Counted from the stretch's first letter, positions 1-8,406 are shown. The stretch is DNA of 64,000 nucleotides from an uncultured Bacteroidia bacterium (GCA_902789245.1 CADAND010000001.1:228272-292271); one strand, 5' to 3'. Notes: generated by a model not told the origin, from the letters alone. Translations and numbers: made by a program.

Positions 1-1
1 G

Positions 2-70
2 GAGATGGACAGCCTGCAGGAAATCATCCAATACATCAACATGCTCTATGGCCAGGAAAAAGAAGAGTAG
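2..70 (+). CDS. C-terminal end of an unidentified protein (partial)
   Basis: An open frame enters from the left edge and stops with TAG at 68-70. The visible 22 residues end in MLYGQEKEE. It overlaps the next gene by 23 bp in another frame, which suggests translational coupling. Too little is visible to name a family. Confidence 0.45.
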   Translation, partial: EMDSLQEIIQYINMLYGQEKEE

Positions 71-290
71 CAAGAAATTCGCCGGCGTCGATCCCGCCTA
101 CCTCGACAAGCAGCGCGCCTCGCTACGCCGCATCCACCGCAAGTCCGTGCTTTTCAACGAGCAGGAGCTCGCGGCCATCGACACGTATTGCAAGCGCTTC
201 AAGGTCGGCTCGCGCTCCGCGCTGATCCGCCAGGCGGTGATGGAGCGCGTCCTGGAAGGGCTCGAGGAGAGCCATCCGAAGTTGTTCTAA
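48..290 (+). CDS. small basic ribbon-helix-helix-like protein
   Basis: An 80-residue basic protein. The N-terminus is a lysine-rich tail (MARKKKSSKK). Residues about 33-70 look like a ribbon-helix-helix fold: a short strand (KSVLFNEQ), then two helices separated by a turn (FKVGSRSALIRQAV). Such proteins usually bind DNA as dimers and repress their own operon or act in plasmid or chromosome partitioning. The start overlaps the end of the preceding gene, so the two are probably co-transcribed. The exact family is not recognised, and the DNA-binding role is inferred from the helix pattern only. Confidence 0.6.
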   Translation: MARKKKSSKKFAGVDPAYLDKQRASLRRIHRKSVLFNEQELAAIDTYCKRFKVGSRSALIRQAVMERVLEGLEESHPKLF

Positions 291-297
291 AGAAATA

Positions 298-450
298 CGC
301 CAGGGGCGCTGAGGCCCCTTCCCGCCCCTGGTGACCGGAAAATCCAGTCGCCAGGGGCAAAACACCCCTCCGGCGCCCCTGGTGACCGAAAAAAACAGTT
401 GCCAGGGGCGAAAACATATCGTTTTGCCCCTGGCAATAAAGGTTTGGTGA
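298..450. repeat. three tandem 51-bp palindromic units
   Basis: Three contiguous units begin at 298, 349 and 400, exactly 51 bp apart. Each contains GCCAGGGGC and a downstream GCCCCTGG, so each can form a hairpin. Units 1 and 2 share the tail GGTGACCG. Unit 3 is the strongest hairpin, extending through GAAAAC/GTTTT with a single bulge, and lies just past the lon stop codon. The array fills the gap between two convergent genes, so it may act as a terminator for lon. No spacers separate the units, so it is not a CRISPR. Confidence 0.8.
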
Positions 451-460
451 CTCCGCCCGA

Positions 461-2863
461 CTAGAAGATGAAGTCGATGACGTCCTGGATGGTCTTGACG
501 TAGTGGAACTCCAGGCCGCGGATGTAGATCTCCTTGATGTCTTCGATGTCCTTGCGGTTGTCCTCCGAGATCACGATCGTGTGGACGCCGGCGCGCTTGG
601 CCGCCAGGATCTTCTCCTTGATGCCGCCCACCGGCAGCACGCGGCCGCGCAGGGTCATCTCGCCCGTCATCGCGATGCCGTGCTTGATTTTCTCTCCGCG
701 CAGCGCGGACACCATCGAGCTCACCATCGTGATACCGGCCGAGGGGCCGTCCTTCGGTGTCGCGCCCTCGGGCACGTGCACGTGCAGGTCCTTCTCCCCG
801 AAGGTCTTGGCGTCCATCTTGGCCATCTCCGGATGCGCCTTGATGTACTGGTAGGCGATGGTCGCCGACTCCTTCATCACGTCGCCCAGGTTGCCGGTCA
901 TGGTCATCACGCCCTTGCCGCCGCTCACCGAACTCTCCACGAAGAGGATCTCGCCGCCCATCTGGGTCCAGGCGAGGCCCGTGACCACGCCCGGGGCTTC
1001 GTTGCCCTTCTGCAGGTCGTGGAAGTTGGTCGGCAGGCCGAGGTACTCCTTCAGGTGCTCCTTCTTGATGACGGAGGGGTACTCCTGCTCCATCGCGATC
1101 TTCTTCGCGGTCACGCGGGCAATCTTCGCGATCTGCTTCTCCAGGCCGCGCACGCCCGACTCGTGGGTGTACTCGTCGATGATGGCAGCGAGGGCCGCGC
1201 GGTCGATCTTGAGCGCGTCCTTCTTGATGCCGTGCTCCTCCAGCTGCTTGGGCACGAGGAACTTCTTGGCGATCTCCATCTTCTCCTCGGCGAGGTAGCC
1301 CGTCACGTTGATGAGCTCCATGCGGTCCAGCAGGGCCGACTGGATGGGGGCGGTGCTGTTGGCCGTGGTGATGAAGAGGACGTTGCTCAGGTCGTAGTCC
1401 TGGTCCAGATAATTATCGTGGAAGGTGGCGTTCTGCTCGGGGTCGAGCGCCTCCAGCAGTGCGGAGGACGGGTCGCCCTTGAAGTCGGCCGCCAGCTTGT
1501 CCACTTCGTCCAGCACGATCACCGGGTTGGAGGTGCCGGCCCGGGCGATGCCGTTCAGGATACGGCCCGGGAGGGCGCCCACGTAGGTCTTGCGGTGGCC
1601 GCGCAGCTCGGCTTCGTCATGCATGCCGCCCAGGGCGATACGCACGTACTTGCGCCCGAGCGCCTTGGCGATGGACTTGCCCAGCGAGGTCTTGCCCACG
1701 CCCGGAGGGCCGTAGAGGCAGAGGATGGGGGACTTCATGTTCCCCTTCAGCTTGAGCACCGCGAGGTACTCGATGATGCGGTCCTTGACCGTGTCCAGCC
1801 CGTAGTGGTCCCCGTCGAGGACCTTCTGGGCATGTTTGAGGTCCAGGTTGTCCTGGCTCATTTCGCCCCAGGGGAGGTCGAGCATGAACTCCAGGTAGTT
1901 GTACTGGACGCTGTAGTCCGGCGAGGACGGGTTGTATTTCTCGAGCTTGGCAAGCTCCTTGTTGAAGGCCTCGCCGATCTCCTTGGGCCATTTCTTCTTG
2001 GCGGCGCGCTCGCGGAACTTGTCGAACTCCTCGGCGTCGTCCATGCCCAGCTCCTCCTGGATGGTCCGGAGCTGGTTGTTGAGGTAGTACTCGCGCTGCT
2101 GCTGGTCGATCTCGCTCTTGACCTTCTGGTTGATCTCCTGCTTGATCTTCATCAGCTCCACCTGGGAGTCCAGCACGGAGAGCAGCTTGAGGCCGCGCAC
2201 GCGGACGTCGTCGTACTCCAGCAGCTGGATCTTCGACTCGAAGTTCTCCACCTCGATGGTGGTAGCGATGAAGTTCACGAGGAACTTGAAATCGTCGATC
2301 GCCTTCAGCGCGCCGATGGTCTCGCGCGTGCCGATGTTGCTCGCGCGCAGCAGGTGGATCGCCTTGTCCTTCAGGGACTCGGCGATCGCCTTGATGTCCG
2401 TGCTGTGCTGGTCCTCCGTCAAGATGTCAGGGAGGTAGTGCACGCGTGCGGTGATATAAGGTTCGTAGCCGAGCACGGCGTCCATCGCCAGGCGCTTGAA
2501 CGCCTGGAGGATGGCCGTGATCGTGCCGTCCGGCATCTCGAGGGTCTTCAGGACCTTGCACACCGAGCCGTAGTGGCTCAGGTCTTCCTCCTGCGGCTCT
2601 TCCACCATCACGTCGTTCTGCGGCACGGCGCCGATGAAGAAACCTTCCTTCTCGGCGTCCTGGATCAGGCGGACGGACTTCTCGCGTCCGATCGTGATCG
2701 GAAACACGGCGCCCGGGAAGAGCACCGCGTTGCGGAGCGCGAGCACCGGGAGGATCTCCGGGAGTTCGGACTCGTCTATCTTCAGCAGGCCTTCTCCCTG
2801 CATAACGGGAATGATGCTGACTTCTGCGCCAGCGGGGAGGGTGAATTCTTTATCTTGTCTCAT
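461..2863 (-). CDS. lon: ATP-dependent protease Lon
   Basis: An 800-residue LonA protease, the usual length for the family, that degrades misfolded and regulatory proteins in the cytoplasm. The order is an N-terminal substrate-binding domain (about 35-230), a coiled linker, an AAA+ module with Walker [10 protein letters not shown] and Walker [10 protein letters not shown], then the Ser/Lys protease domain. The catalytic serine is S708 in KDGPSAG, and the paired lysine is K751 in GGIKEK, 43 residues later as in E. coli Lon. It is transcribed away from the HU gene and ends at the palindrome array 298-450. Confidence 0.97.
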   Translation of the reverse strand: MRQDKEFTLPAGAEVSIIPVMQGEGLLKIDESELPEILPVLALRNAVLFPGAVFPITIGREKSVRLIQDAEKEGFFIGAVPQNDVMVEEPQEEDLSHYGSVCKVLKTLEMPDGTITAILQAFKRLAMDAVLGYEPYITARVHYLPDILTEDQHSTDIKAIAESLKDKAIHLLRASNIGTRETIGALKAIDDFKFLVNFIATTIEVENFESKIQLLEYDDVRVRGLKLLSVLDSQVELMKIKQEINQKVKSEIDQQQREYYLNNQLRTIQEELGMDDAEEFDKFRERAAKKKWPKEIGEAFNKELAKLEKYNPSSPDYSVQYNYLEFMLDLPWGEMSQDNLDLKHAQKVLDGDHYGLDTVKDRIIEYLAVLKLKGNMKSPILCLYGPPGVGKTSLGKSIAKALGRKYVRIALGGMHDEAELRGHRKTYVGALPGRILNGIARAGTSNPVIVLDEVDKLAADFKGDPSSALLEALDPEQNATFHDNYLDQDYDLSNVLFITTANSTAPIQSALLDRMELINVTGYLAEEKMEIAKKFLVPKQLEEHGIKKDALKIDRAALAAIIDEYTHESGVRGLEKQIAKIARVTAKKIAMEQEYPSVIKKEHLKEYLGLPTNFHDLQKGNEAPGVVTGLAWTQMGGEILFVESSVSGGKGVMTMTGNLGDVMKESATIAYQYIKAHPEMAKMDAKTFGEKDLHVHVPEGATPKDGPSAGITMVSSMVSALRGEKIKHGIAMTGEMTLRGRVLPVGGIKEKILAAKRAGVHTIVISEDNRKDIEDIKEIYIRGLEFHYVKTIQDVIDFIF

Positions 2864-2959
2864 ACTATATTGTCAAAATGTCAGTAAAGTCGGTTTTCTG
2901 GAACCGTCTGCGAATATAGTCAATCTCCGTGCCATGTCCAAAAAACTGCAAATATCATT

Positions 2960-2989
2960 TTGAATAATAAAAAATTAACTCTATTTTTG
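2960..2989 (+). promoter_or_regulatory. Bacteroidetes-type promoter for the HU gene
   Basis: A TTG box at 2960-2962 is followed after 19 bp by TATTTTTG at 2982-2989. This matches the Bacteroidetes sigma pattern of a TTTG element and TAnnTTTG. The predicted transcript starts about 45 nt before the HU start codon. Confidence 0.7.
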
Positions 2990-3042
2990 CACTCCCAAAA
3001 ATACGTTGAGGTTAGTTACTAAATAATTTAATATTCAAGACA

Positions 3043-3339
3043 ATGACTAAAGCAGAAATCGTGAATGAAGTGGCCAAGGCCACCGGCATCGAGAAGGTGA
3101 CCGTCCAGACTGTCGTCGAGGCCACCATGGAGAGTATCAAGGCCTCTCTTATCAAGGACAACAACGTGTACCTGCGTGGATTCGGCTCCTTCATCAACAA
3201 GCAGCGCGCCCAGAAGGCCGCCCGCAATATCACCCGCCAGACCACGATGACGATTCCGGCTCACTGCATTCCCGCCTTCAAGCCGGCCAAGTCCTTCGCC
3301 GCTGCGGTCAAGGAGAACGTCAAACCCAAATCCAAATAA
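3043..3339 (+). CDS. hup: HU/IHF-family DNA-binding protein
   Basis: A 98-residue nucleoid protein of the HU/IHF family. It starts MTKAEIVNEVAKATG, the dimerisation helices follow, and GFGSF at about 46-50 is the family signature. The beta-arm region lies near residues 52-75. The family conserves a proline at the arm tip; here the arm reads TMTIPAHCIPAFKPAK. The C-terminus is lysine-rich. It bends DNA and helps compact the chromosome. It is followed after 6 bp by a tiny ribosomal-type ORF and then a terminator, so the two probably share one transcript. Confidence 0.93.
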   Translation: MTKAEIVNEVAKATGIEKVTVQTVVEATMESIKASLIKDNNVYLRGFGSFINKQRAQKAARNITRQTTMTIPAHCIPAFKPAKSFAAAVKENVKPKSK

Positions 3340-3345
3340 TTTACT

Positions 3346-3435
3346 ATGCCTAACGGAAAGAAGCATAAGAGACATAAGATGGCGACGCACAAGCGTAAGA
3401 AGCGCTTGCGTCTGAACCGCCACAAGAAGAAATAA
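3346..3435 (+). CDS. 29-residue bS22/AURKAIP1-COX24-like ribosomal peptide
   Basis: A 29-residue ORF, too short for ordinary gene calling, beginning MPNGKKHKRHKMATHKRK. More than half of its residues are Lys, Arg or His. This matches the AURKAIP1/COX24 family of tiny basic proteins common in Bacteroidetes, related to mycobacterial bS22 and mitochondrial mS38, which sit in the small ribosomal subunit. The start lies 6 bp after the HU stop and a terminator follows the stop. The family assignment rests on composition and the KRHKMATHKRKKRLR core. Confidence 0.8.
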   Translation: MPNGKKHKRHKMATHKRKKRLRLNRHKKK

Positions 3436-3445
3436 TAAGTCGAGG

Positions 3446-3477
3446 AAAGCCTGACGGGAGATCCGGCGGGCTTTTTC
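3446..3477 (+). terminator. rho-independent terminator after the HU / bS22-like operon
   Basis: AAAGCC at 3446-3451 pairs with GGCTTT at 3469-3474. An inner CGG/CCG stem lies between them, and the T-run continues to 3476. It ends the transcript before the RNase gene. Confidence 0.6.
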
Positions 3478-3498
3478 TTGATTTATAAGTTGCGAACA

Positions 3499-5058
3499 AT
3501 GGAAATCGCGAAGACTGAAAAAGACCTGGTGGTGGACGTAGCGCCCGCCGAGGTCCGGATCGCTCTGCTGGAGAATCACCGGCTGATAGAGCTGAACCGA
3601 GAATCGAACCAGGGTCAGAGCTATTCGGTAGGGGACGTCTTCCTTGGCAAGGTCAAGAAGATCCTCCCTGCGCTGAATGCCGCCTTCGTGGACATCGGCG
3701 ACAGCAAAGAGGCTTTCATCCACTACCTCGACCTGGGGCTGTACTTCAGCGCTTTCGACACCTTCGTGCGCGAAAGCAATCCCAACCGGGAGCTCGACAA
3801 ACTCTATGCGAGCATGAAGATCGGCCGTCCCCTCGCGAAGGAGGGCCGCATCGAGGATCACCTCAAGCCCGGGCAGATGATCATCTGCCAGATTACCAAG
3901 GAGCCGATCTCCACCAAGGGATCCCGGTTGACTGCGGAGATTTCATTGGCAGGACGCAACGTTGTACTGCTCCCCTTCGCCGAGAAGGTGAGCGTTTCCC
4001 AGAAAATCTCCTCCAAGGAGGAGAAAAAGAGACTTGAGACCCTCGTCAAGAGCATCCTCCCCAAGAACTACGGCGCGATCATCCGCACCGCTGCAGAGGG
4101 CAAGACGGCTGCCGTCCTGGTGGCCGAGCTGCGCCTGCTGATCGAGAAATGGGAGGGCTCCTGGCAGAAAGTGGCCGCATCCAAGGGGGTGAAACTCCTC
4201 TTCACCGAGTACTCCAAGACCACCACCGTGCTGCGCGATCTGCTCAACGATTCGTTCGCGAACATCCAGGTGAACGACCGCACCGTCTACGAAGAGACGC
4301 GCAAGTACATCTCCCTGATCTCTCCCGAGCAGGAGAAGATCGTCAAGCTCTACGAAGGCAAGGAACCCATCTTCGACCATTTCGAAGTGACCCGCCAGAT
4401 CAAGAGCTCCTTCGGCAAGGTGGTACCGATGAAGCAGGGTGCGTATCTCGTCATCGAGACCACCGAGGCGCTCAACGTGATCGACGTCAACAGCGGCATC
4501 CGGGCCAAGACCACCGACCAGGAGGAGAATACCTTCGAGGTCAACAAGCTGGCCGCCGAGGAGATCGCCCGCCAGTTGCGGCTCCGCGATATGGGCGGCA
4601 TCGTCATCGTCGACTTCATCGACATGGCCAAGCCCGAGCACCGCAACGACCTCTACAAGTACATGCGGGATCTCATGGAGAGTGACCGGGCCAAGCACAA
4701 CGTGCTGCCCCTCACCAAGTTCGGGCTCATGCAGCTCACGCGCCAGCGGATCCGCCCCGTGACGGAGATCAACACCACCGAAAAATGTCCCCTGTGCCAC
4801 GGCACGGGCCACATCACCTCGACCGTGGTCATCGACGAGGAGATCGAGCGACACATCGCCGACCTCGCCGAGAAGGGACAGAAGACGATGACCGTCCGGG
4901 TCAGCCCCATCCTCGGGGCTTACCTGACACGCGGCTGGAATTCTTTCCTCCGCAAGTGGAAACGGAAGTACAAGTGCAAGCTGGAGCTGGTCGAGATGAC
5001 CGACCACAGCATCCTGCAGTATGAAATCGTTGATGAATTGGGAAAGGCGCTCGACTGA
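3499..5058 (+). CDS. rng: ribonuclease E/G family protein
   Basis: A 519-residue endoribonuclease of the RNase E/G family, close to RNase G length, without the long RNase E scaffold. It has an N-terminal S1 domain (GDVFLGKVKKILP...), then the catalytic core. The metal-binding aspartates are D329 in NVIDVNSG and D372 in VIVDFIDM, 43 residues apart as in E. coli RNase E. The zinc-link CPLC follows at C430 and C433. The ATG at 3499 is preferred to the upstream TTG at 3478, because MEIAKTEK fits family N-termini and the upstream codon abuts the terminator T-run. It processes rRNA and mRNA. Confidence 0.93.
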   Translation: MEIAKTEKDLVVDVAPAEVRIALLENHRLIELNRESNQGQSYSVGDVFLGKVKKILPALNAAFVDIGDSKEAFIHYLDLGLYFSAFDTFVRESNPNRELDKLYASMKIGRPLAKEGRIEDHLKPGQMIICQITKEPISTKGSRLTAEISLAGRNVVLLPFAEKVSVSQKISSKEEKKRLETLVKSILPKNYGAIIRTAAEGKTAAVLVAELRLLIEKWEGSWQKVAASKGVKLLFTEYSKTTTVLRDLLNDSFANIQVNDRTVYEETRKYISLISPEQEKIVKLYEGKEPIFDHFEVTRQIKSSFGKVVPMKQGAYLVIETTEALNVIDVNSGIRAKTTDQEENTFEVNKLAAEEIARQLRLRDMGGIVIVDFIDMAKPEHRNDLYKYMRDLMESDRAKHNVLPLTKFGLMQLTRQRIRPVTEINTTEKCPLCHGTGHITSTVVIDEEIERHIADLAEKGQKTMTVRVSPILGAYLTRGWNSFLRKWKRKYKCKLELVEMTDHSILQYEIVDELGKALD

Positions 5059-5070
5059 GCGCCTTTCTTG
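5042..5070 (+). terminator. terminator overlapping the RNase gene stop codon
   Basis: An 11-bp perfect stem, GAAAGGCGCTC (5042-5052) with GAGCGCCTTTC (5057-5067), has a 4-nt loop. The RNase stop TGA (5056-5058) lies in the loop and stem. A near-identical GGCGCTC stem serves the rubrerythrin gene at 6946-6975. Confidence 0.8.
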
Positions 5071-5075
5071 ATATC

Positions 5076-5102
5076 GTCATGCCCGACCTGATCGGGCATC
5101 TC
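5076..5102. repeat. GTCAT-type hairpin repeat
   Basis: ATGCCCGA (5079-5086), loop CCTGA, then TCGGGCAT (5092-5099), flanked by GTC and CTC. The copy in rfbD at 21041-21068 differs by a paired C-to-G and G-to-C change that keeps the stem intact. It covers the end and 3' flank of the S4-domain gene, just after that gene's stop codon. Confidence 0.75.
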
Positions 5103-5493
5103 ATTCCTCTTCCAGCGCTTCCCACAATCCTTCCAGCTGCCGCCGGTCGCGCTTGGTCGGCCGTCCGGCGCCGCGGTCGCGCTGCAGCACGATGGTCTCG
5201 CGCGGCGCGTGGAGCTTCGCCCGTTCGCTCTCGGGCGTCAGGTCCTCGGCGAACTCGGGCACGAGCGCCGCGCCCATCCGCGCCTCTGTCACCTTCAGCA
5301 CGCGATAGCTGAACAGCGCCGAGCCCTTGCGGATCTCCAGCACGTCGCCGGGCTTGACGGCCTTCGACGGCTTTGCGTTCACGCCTGCCAGCTTCACCTT
5401 GTTGCCGTTGCAGGCCTCCGTGGCGTCGCTCCGGGTCTTGAACACCCGGATCGCCCACAAATATTTATCGATTCTTACACTGTCCATATTCAT
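5101..5493 (-). CDS. hslR: S4-domain RNA-binding protein, HslR/RqcP-like
   Basis: A 130-residue protein with an N-terminal S4 RNA-binding domain (VRIDKYLWAIRVFKTRSDA, then the KPGDVLEIRKG turn). In this family (Hsp15/HslR and RqcP) it binds 50S subunits carrying stalled nascent chains. The C-terminal tail is basic then acidic (GRPTKRDRRQ...EALEEE), typical of HslR relatives. The start could instead be the second Met at 5487 (MDSVRIDKYLW). It is convergent with the RNase gene. Confidence 0.85.
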   Translation of the reverse strand: MNMDSVRIDKYLWAIRVFKTRSDATEACNGNKVKLAGVNAKPSKAVKPGDVLEIRKGSALFSYRVLKVTEARMGAALVPEFAEDLTPESERAKLHAPRETIVLQRDRGAGRPTKRDRRQLEGLWEALEEE

Positions 5494-5498
5494 TCCCG

Positions 5499-5622
5499 GA
5501 CGGTCTTGCAGGTGCCCGACGCCGAAAGCTCAGCCGCAGCAGGATTCGTGGCGCCGAATCCGGTTCCCGCGGCAGCGGGAAGCGAGGATGGAAGCCGAGG
5601 CGCAGGCAGCCTGCAGACCGTC
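5499..5622. repeat. nested palindromic element of 124 bp
   Basis: The outer arms are GACGGTCTTGCAGG (5499-5512) and CCTGCAGACCGTC (5610-5622), inverted with one bulge. Inside lie GGATTCG/CGAATCC and TTCCCGC/GCGGGAA hairpins. It fills the whole space between the S4 gene start and the stop of the zinc peptidase gene. It may be a mobile palindrome or a structured 3' UTR. Confidence 0.55.
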
Positions 5623-5624
5623 TG

Positions 5625-6299
5625 CTAGCGACGATTGTTGGCCAAAGAAATATAGTAGAAGAGCGTGGCGAGGGAGCCGAGCGCGGCGATGACGTAGGTG
5701 TAGGCGGCCCACTTCAGGGCGTCCACCGCCATCGGCTTCGTGTCCACATCCACGACCCCCGACTGCTCGAGCCAGGCCACGGCGCGCTGGCTGGCGTTGA
5801 TCTCGACCGGCAGCGTCACGACGCTGAAGAACGTCGTCGCCGCGAACAGGCCGATGCCGATCCACAACAGCGTCGGGAAGACGTTGATCAGCAGCACCCC
5901 GGCCAGCAGGACCCACTGGACGGTATTGTTCGCGAACGACACCACCGGCACGAGGGCGGAGCGGAGCTTCAGCGGCGCGTAGCCCCGGGCGTGCTGGATG
6001 GCGTGGCCGGTCTCATGCGCCGCCACGGCGCAGGCCGCGATCGACGCGCTCCCGTACACCCCTTCGCTGAGGTTGACGGTCTTGTCCTGCGGATTGTAAT
6101 GGTCGGTCAGCCTGCCCTCCACCGACTGCACGGTCACGTCCGTGATGCCGTTCTGCGTCAGCATCAGGCGCGCCACGTCGGCGCCGGTGAGCCCGTGTGG
6201 GGAGGGGATATTGCCGTATTTCTCGAATTTGCTGCTCAGCACGCGCTGGACGATGAATGAAGCCAGCATGATGGCGAGCATGAAAAACCAAATATTCAT
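5625..6299 (-). CDS. membrane zinc metallopeptidase, YugP family
   Basis: A 224-residue membrane protein with the zinc-binding motif HETGH at 95-99, preceded by CAVAAHE, as in the YugP-type zinc peptidases (Zn_peptidase_2). Predicted membrane segments are the N-terminus (about 2-20), about 120-160 (VQWVLLAGVLLINVF... and LLWIGIGLFAATTFF) and the C-terminus (about 195-218). The substrate is unknown. It stands alone on the minus strand, divergent from the rubrerythrin gene. Confidence 0.87.
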   Translation of the reverse strand: MNIWFFMLAIMLASFIVQRVLSSKFEKYGNIPSPHGLTGADVARLMLTQNGITDVTVQSVEGRLTDHYNPQDKTVNLSEGVYGSASIAACAVAAHETGHAIQHARGYAPLKLRSALVPVVSFANNTVQWVLLAGVLLINVFPTLLWIGIGLFAATTFFSVVTLPVEINASQRAVAWLEQSGVVDVDTKPMAVDALKWAAYTYVIAALGSLATLFYYISLANNRR

Positions 6300-6394
6300 G
6301 GTGCGAAAGATTAATTGTTTTGCTATCTGCGAAGATAATCATAAATTGGAAAATGTTTCGTATCTTTCGCCGAAACTAATAACTGTTATCCGTC

Positions 6395-6943
6395 ATGAAA
6401 AAGAAATTCAGATGTCTCGTATGTGGCTATGTCTATGAGGGTGAGAATCCTCCTGCCGAGTGCCCGCAGTGCCACGCCAAGGGCGAAAAATTCGTTGAGG
6501 TCAAGAGCGAAGGTCTCCAGTGGGCCTGTGAGCACCACCTGGGCGACGGCGTCGTCGACGACGCCGAGATCATGGAGGGCCTGCACGATCACTTCAACGG
6601 CGAATGCTCCGAAGTGGGCATGTACCTCGCGATGAGCCGCCAGGCGGAGCGCGAGGGCTACCCGGAGATCGCTGACGCCTTCAAGCGTTACGCCTTCGAA
6701 GAGGCCGAGCACGCCGCCAAATTCGCCGAGCTCCTCGGCGAGGTGGTCTGGGACACCAAGACCAACCTCAAGAAGCGCGCGGAGGCCGAGTGCGGCGCCT
6801 GCGAGGGCAAGCTCGCCATCGCCACGCGCGCCAAGAAGCTGGGCTACGACGCCATCCACGACACCGTCCACGAGATGGCCAAGGACGAGGCCCGGCACGG
6901 AGCCGGCTTCCAGGGGCTCCTGAAACGCTACTTCGGAGAATAA
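6395..6943 (+). CDS. rbr: reverse rubrerythrin (rubredoxin domain first)
   Basis: A 182-residue non-haem iron protein. The rubredoxin iron site is N-terminal, with C7, C10, C23 and C26 (CLVCGY ... CPQC). The ferritin-like diiron domain follows ([34 protein letters not shown]). Classical rubrerythrin has the opposite order, so this is the reverse form, which detoxifies hydrogen peroxide and oxygen with electrons from NADH in anaerobes. It fits an obligate anaerobe. It is monocistronic and ends at a strong bidirectional terminator. Confidence 0.93.
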   Translation: MKKKFRCLVCGYVYEGENPPAECPQCHAKGEKFVEVKSEGLQWACEHHLGDGVVDDAEIMEGLHDHFNGECSEVGMYLAMSRQAEREGYPEIADAFKRYAFEEAEHAAKFAELLGEVVWDTKTNLKKRAEAECGACEGKLAIATRAKKLGYDAIHDTVHEMAKDEARHGAGFQGLLKRYFGE

Positions 6944-6945
6944 CT

Positions 6946-6975
6946 AAAAAAGGCGCTCAACCGAGCGCCTTTTTT
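6946..6975. terminator. bidirectional terminator between convergent genes
   Basis: AAAAAAGGCGCTC (6946-6958) pairs with GAGCGCCTTTTTT (6963-6975), giving T-runs on both strands. It serves rubrerythrin on the plus strand and the DJ-1 family gene on the minus strand, overlapping that gene's stop. Confidence 0.88.
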
Positions 6976-7549
6976 AGTCCAGATACATCGCGTGCCGCAC
7001 CTTCGCGGCCACCTCGTCGCCCTTCAGGCCGCGCAGGATCTCCAGCGCGAAGGCGACCGCATGGCCGGCGGAGCGGCCCGTCACGATGCGCCCGGCGCGT
7101 ACGGCCGGCTGCGGCGTATGCACCCCGCCCAGCGCGATCAGCGCGTCCTCGAATCCATCGAAACAGGTGAACGGCTGCCCCTGCCACACGCCTTCCAGCT
7201 GGCTGAGTACCAGCCCTGGCGCAGCGCAGATCGCCGCCACGGAGCCGCCCGCGGCATAGTGCGCGCGCATCAGCGCGATGAGCGGCGAGCAGGCGGCGAG
7301 GGCCTTGGACCCGGGCATGCCGCCCGGGAAAATCATCACGTCCTCCGCCGTCGTGCCGGCGTGGTTCGCGTCCAGCTCGGGCAGGAAGGCCTCGGCCGTG
7401 ACCAGGATCCCGTGCGAGGATTCGACTTGCGGGTCGTCCGTCAGGGCGACCAGCCGCGTGGCCACGCCCCCGCGGCGCAGCACGTCGTTGGTGGCGAGGG
7501 CCTCGACATCCTCGAAGCCGTCCGCCAAAAAGATGTTCACTCCTTTCAT
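6974..7549 (-). CDS. DJ-1/ThiJ/PfpI family protein
   Basis: A 191-residue protein of the DJ-1 superfamily. The nucleophile-elbow cysteine is C108 in AAICAAPG, and the partner glutamate is E16 in GFEDVEA, matching C106 and E18 of DJ-1. Proteins of this type act as glyoxalase or deglycase-like enzymes or redox chaperones; many bacterial members are annotated ThiJ without evidence for a thiamine role. The reading frame stays open far upstream, but the start MKGVNIFLADGFED at 7549 is the family N-terminus. Confidence 0.88.
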   Translation of the reverse strand: MKGVNIFLADGFEDVEALATNDVLRRGGVATRLVALTDDPQVESSHGILVTAEAFLPELDANHAGTTAEDVMIFPGGMPGSKALAACSPLIALMRAHYAAGGSVAAICAAPGLVLSQLEGVWQGQPFTCFDGFEDALIALGGVHTPQPAVRAGRIVTGRSAGHAVAFALEILRGLKGDEVAAKVRHAMYLD

Positions 7550-7596
7550 AATACCACAAAAATAAGCAAAAAAGCCCGATTCTCGAAAAAGATGCT

Positions 7597-7604
7597 TATC
7601 TTTG
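7597..7604 (+). promoter_or_regulatory. -7 box TATCTTTG
   Basis: TATCTTTG matches TAnnTTTG and lies 29 bp before the ATG of the outer membrane protein gene. No clear TTTG -33 box was seen. Confidence 0.55.
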
Positions 7605-7633
7605 ACTCTCGCATAATTATAAGGAAAATAACC

Positions 7634-8395
7634 ATGAAGAAATTCATCTCCCTTTGTGTCGCGGCGGCCCTCATCCTGCCGGTTCACGCCGGCGCGCAGG
7701 TGTTCAACCATCTTTCCCTCGGCATCGGCGGCGGCACGGACGGCCTCGGCCTCCAGCTCGCAGCGCCCCTCGGCAGCCACGTCGACCTCATCGCCGGCTA
7801 CGGCCTCGGCCTCGGCCTGATCCAGGTCAAAGCCGGCACGCTCAGCCTCCCCAGCCAGCCCGGCAGCTCCACGTCCTCCAATGTCAGCGTACCCCTTCAG
7901 TTCGGCTTCGGCATGAACGAAGGCCGCCTGCTTTTCAATATCTACCCCGGCAAGAGCGGCTTCCACTTCACCGTGGGCGCCTACCTGGGCTCCTCCCGTT
8001 TCGTGAGCGCCAAGCTCACGGGCCTGCCCGCCGTCTACAACACGGCCGGCATCGACGTGGACGACTATCTCGTCAAAGCGAATAACGGCGAACTGCCGCT
8101 CTCGCTCTGCGCCAACGGCATCGGCGCCCACGCCTTCGCCGTCAAGCCCTACGTCGGACTCGGCTACGGCCGCGCCATCCCGAAGAAGGCCGTCAGCTTC
8201 AGCGTCGACCTCGGTGCCCAGTACCAGGGCAAGCCCACCGTCTGGGCCAAGGGAGAAGGCCTTACCGGCCGCATCCAGGAAGTGCAGATCACCGAGAAGC
8301 AGCTCTCCGAGATCCGCCAGGTCACCGACGAGGTCGGCAAGTACATGCTCTTCTGGCCCACGCTCACCTTCCACCTTTACGTCAAGCTCTTCTAA
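7634..8395 (+). CDS. probable outer membrane beta-barrel protein
   Basis: A 253-residue protein with a signal peptide (MKKFISLCVAAALILPVHAGAQ, cleavage probably after AGA). Glycine-rich alternating strands follow (SLGIGGGTDGLGLQLAAPLG, YVGLGYGRAIPKK), and it ends VKLF with a terminal aromatic residue, as outer membrane barrels do. The substrate or role is unknown. A lipoprotein gene follows after 11 bp, so the two probably form an operon. Confidence 0.65.
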   Translation: MKKFISLCVAAALILPVHAGAQVFNHLSLGIGGGTDGLGLQLAAPLGSHVDLIAGYGLGLGLIQVKAGTLSLPSQPGSSTSSNVSVPLQFGFGMNEGRLLFNIYPGKSGFHFTVGAYLGSSRFVSAKLTGLPAVYNTAGIDVDDYLVKANNGELPLSLCANGIGAHAFAVKPYVGLGYGRAIPKKAVSFSVDLGAQYQGKPTVWAKGEGLTGRIQEVQITEKQLSEIRQVTDEVGKYMLFWPTLTFHLYVKLF

Positions 8396-8406
8396 TAACT
8401 GACTAT

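Noticed and set aside
298-450. CRISPR array
   Set aside because: The units are contiguous 51-bp palindromes with no unique spacers, and no cas genes are present.
503-2887. Long open frame antisense to lon
   Set aside because: Caused by high GC at third positions of lon; the translation is low-complexity (Leu, Val, His, Asp, Arg) with no domain.
6974-8374. A 466-residue minus-strand frame
   Set aside because: Only the C-terminal 191 residues are the DJ-1-family protein; the rest is antisense to the outer membrane protein gene.
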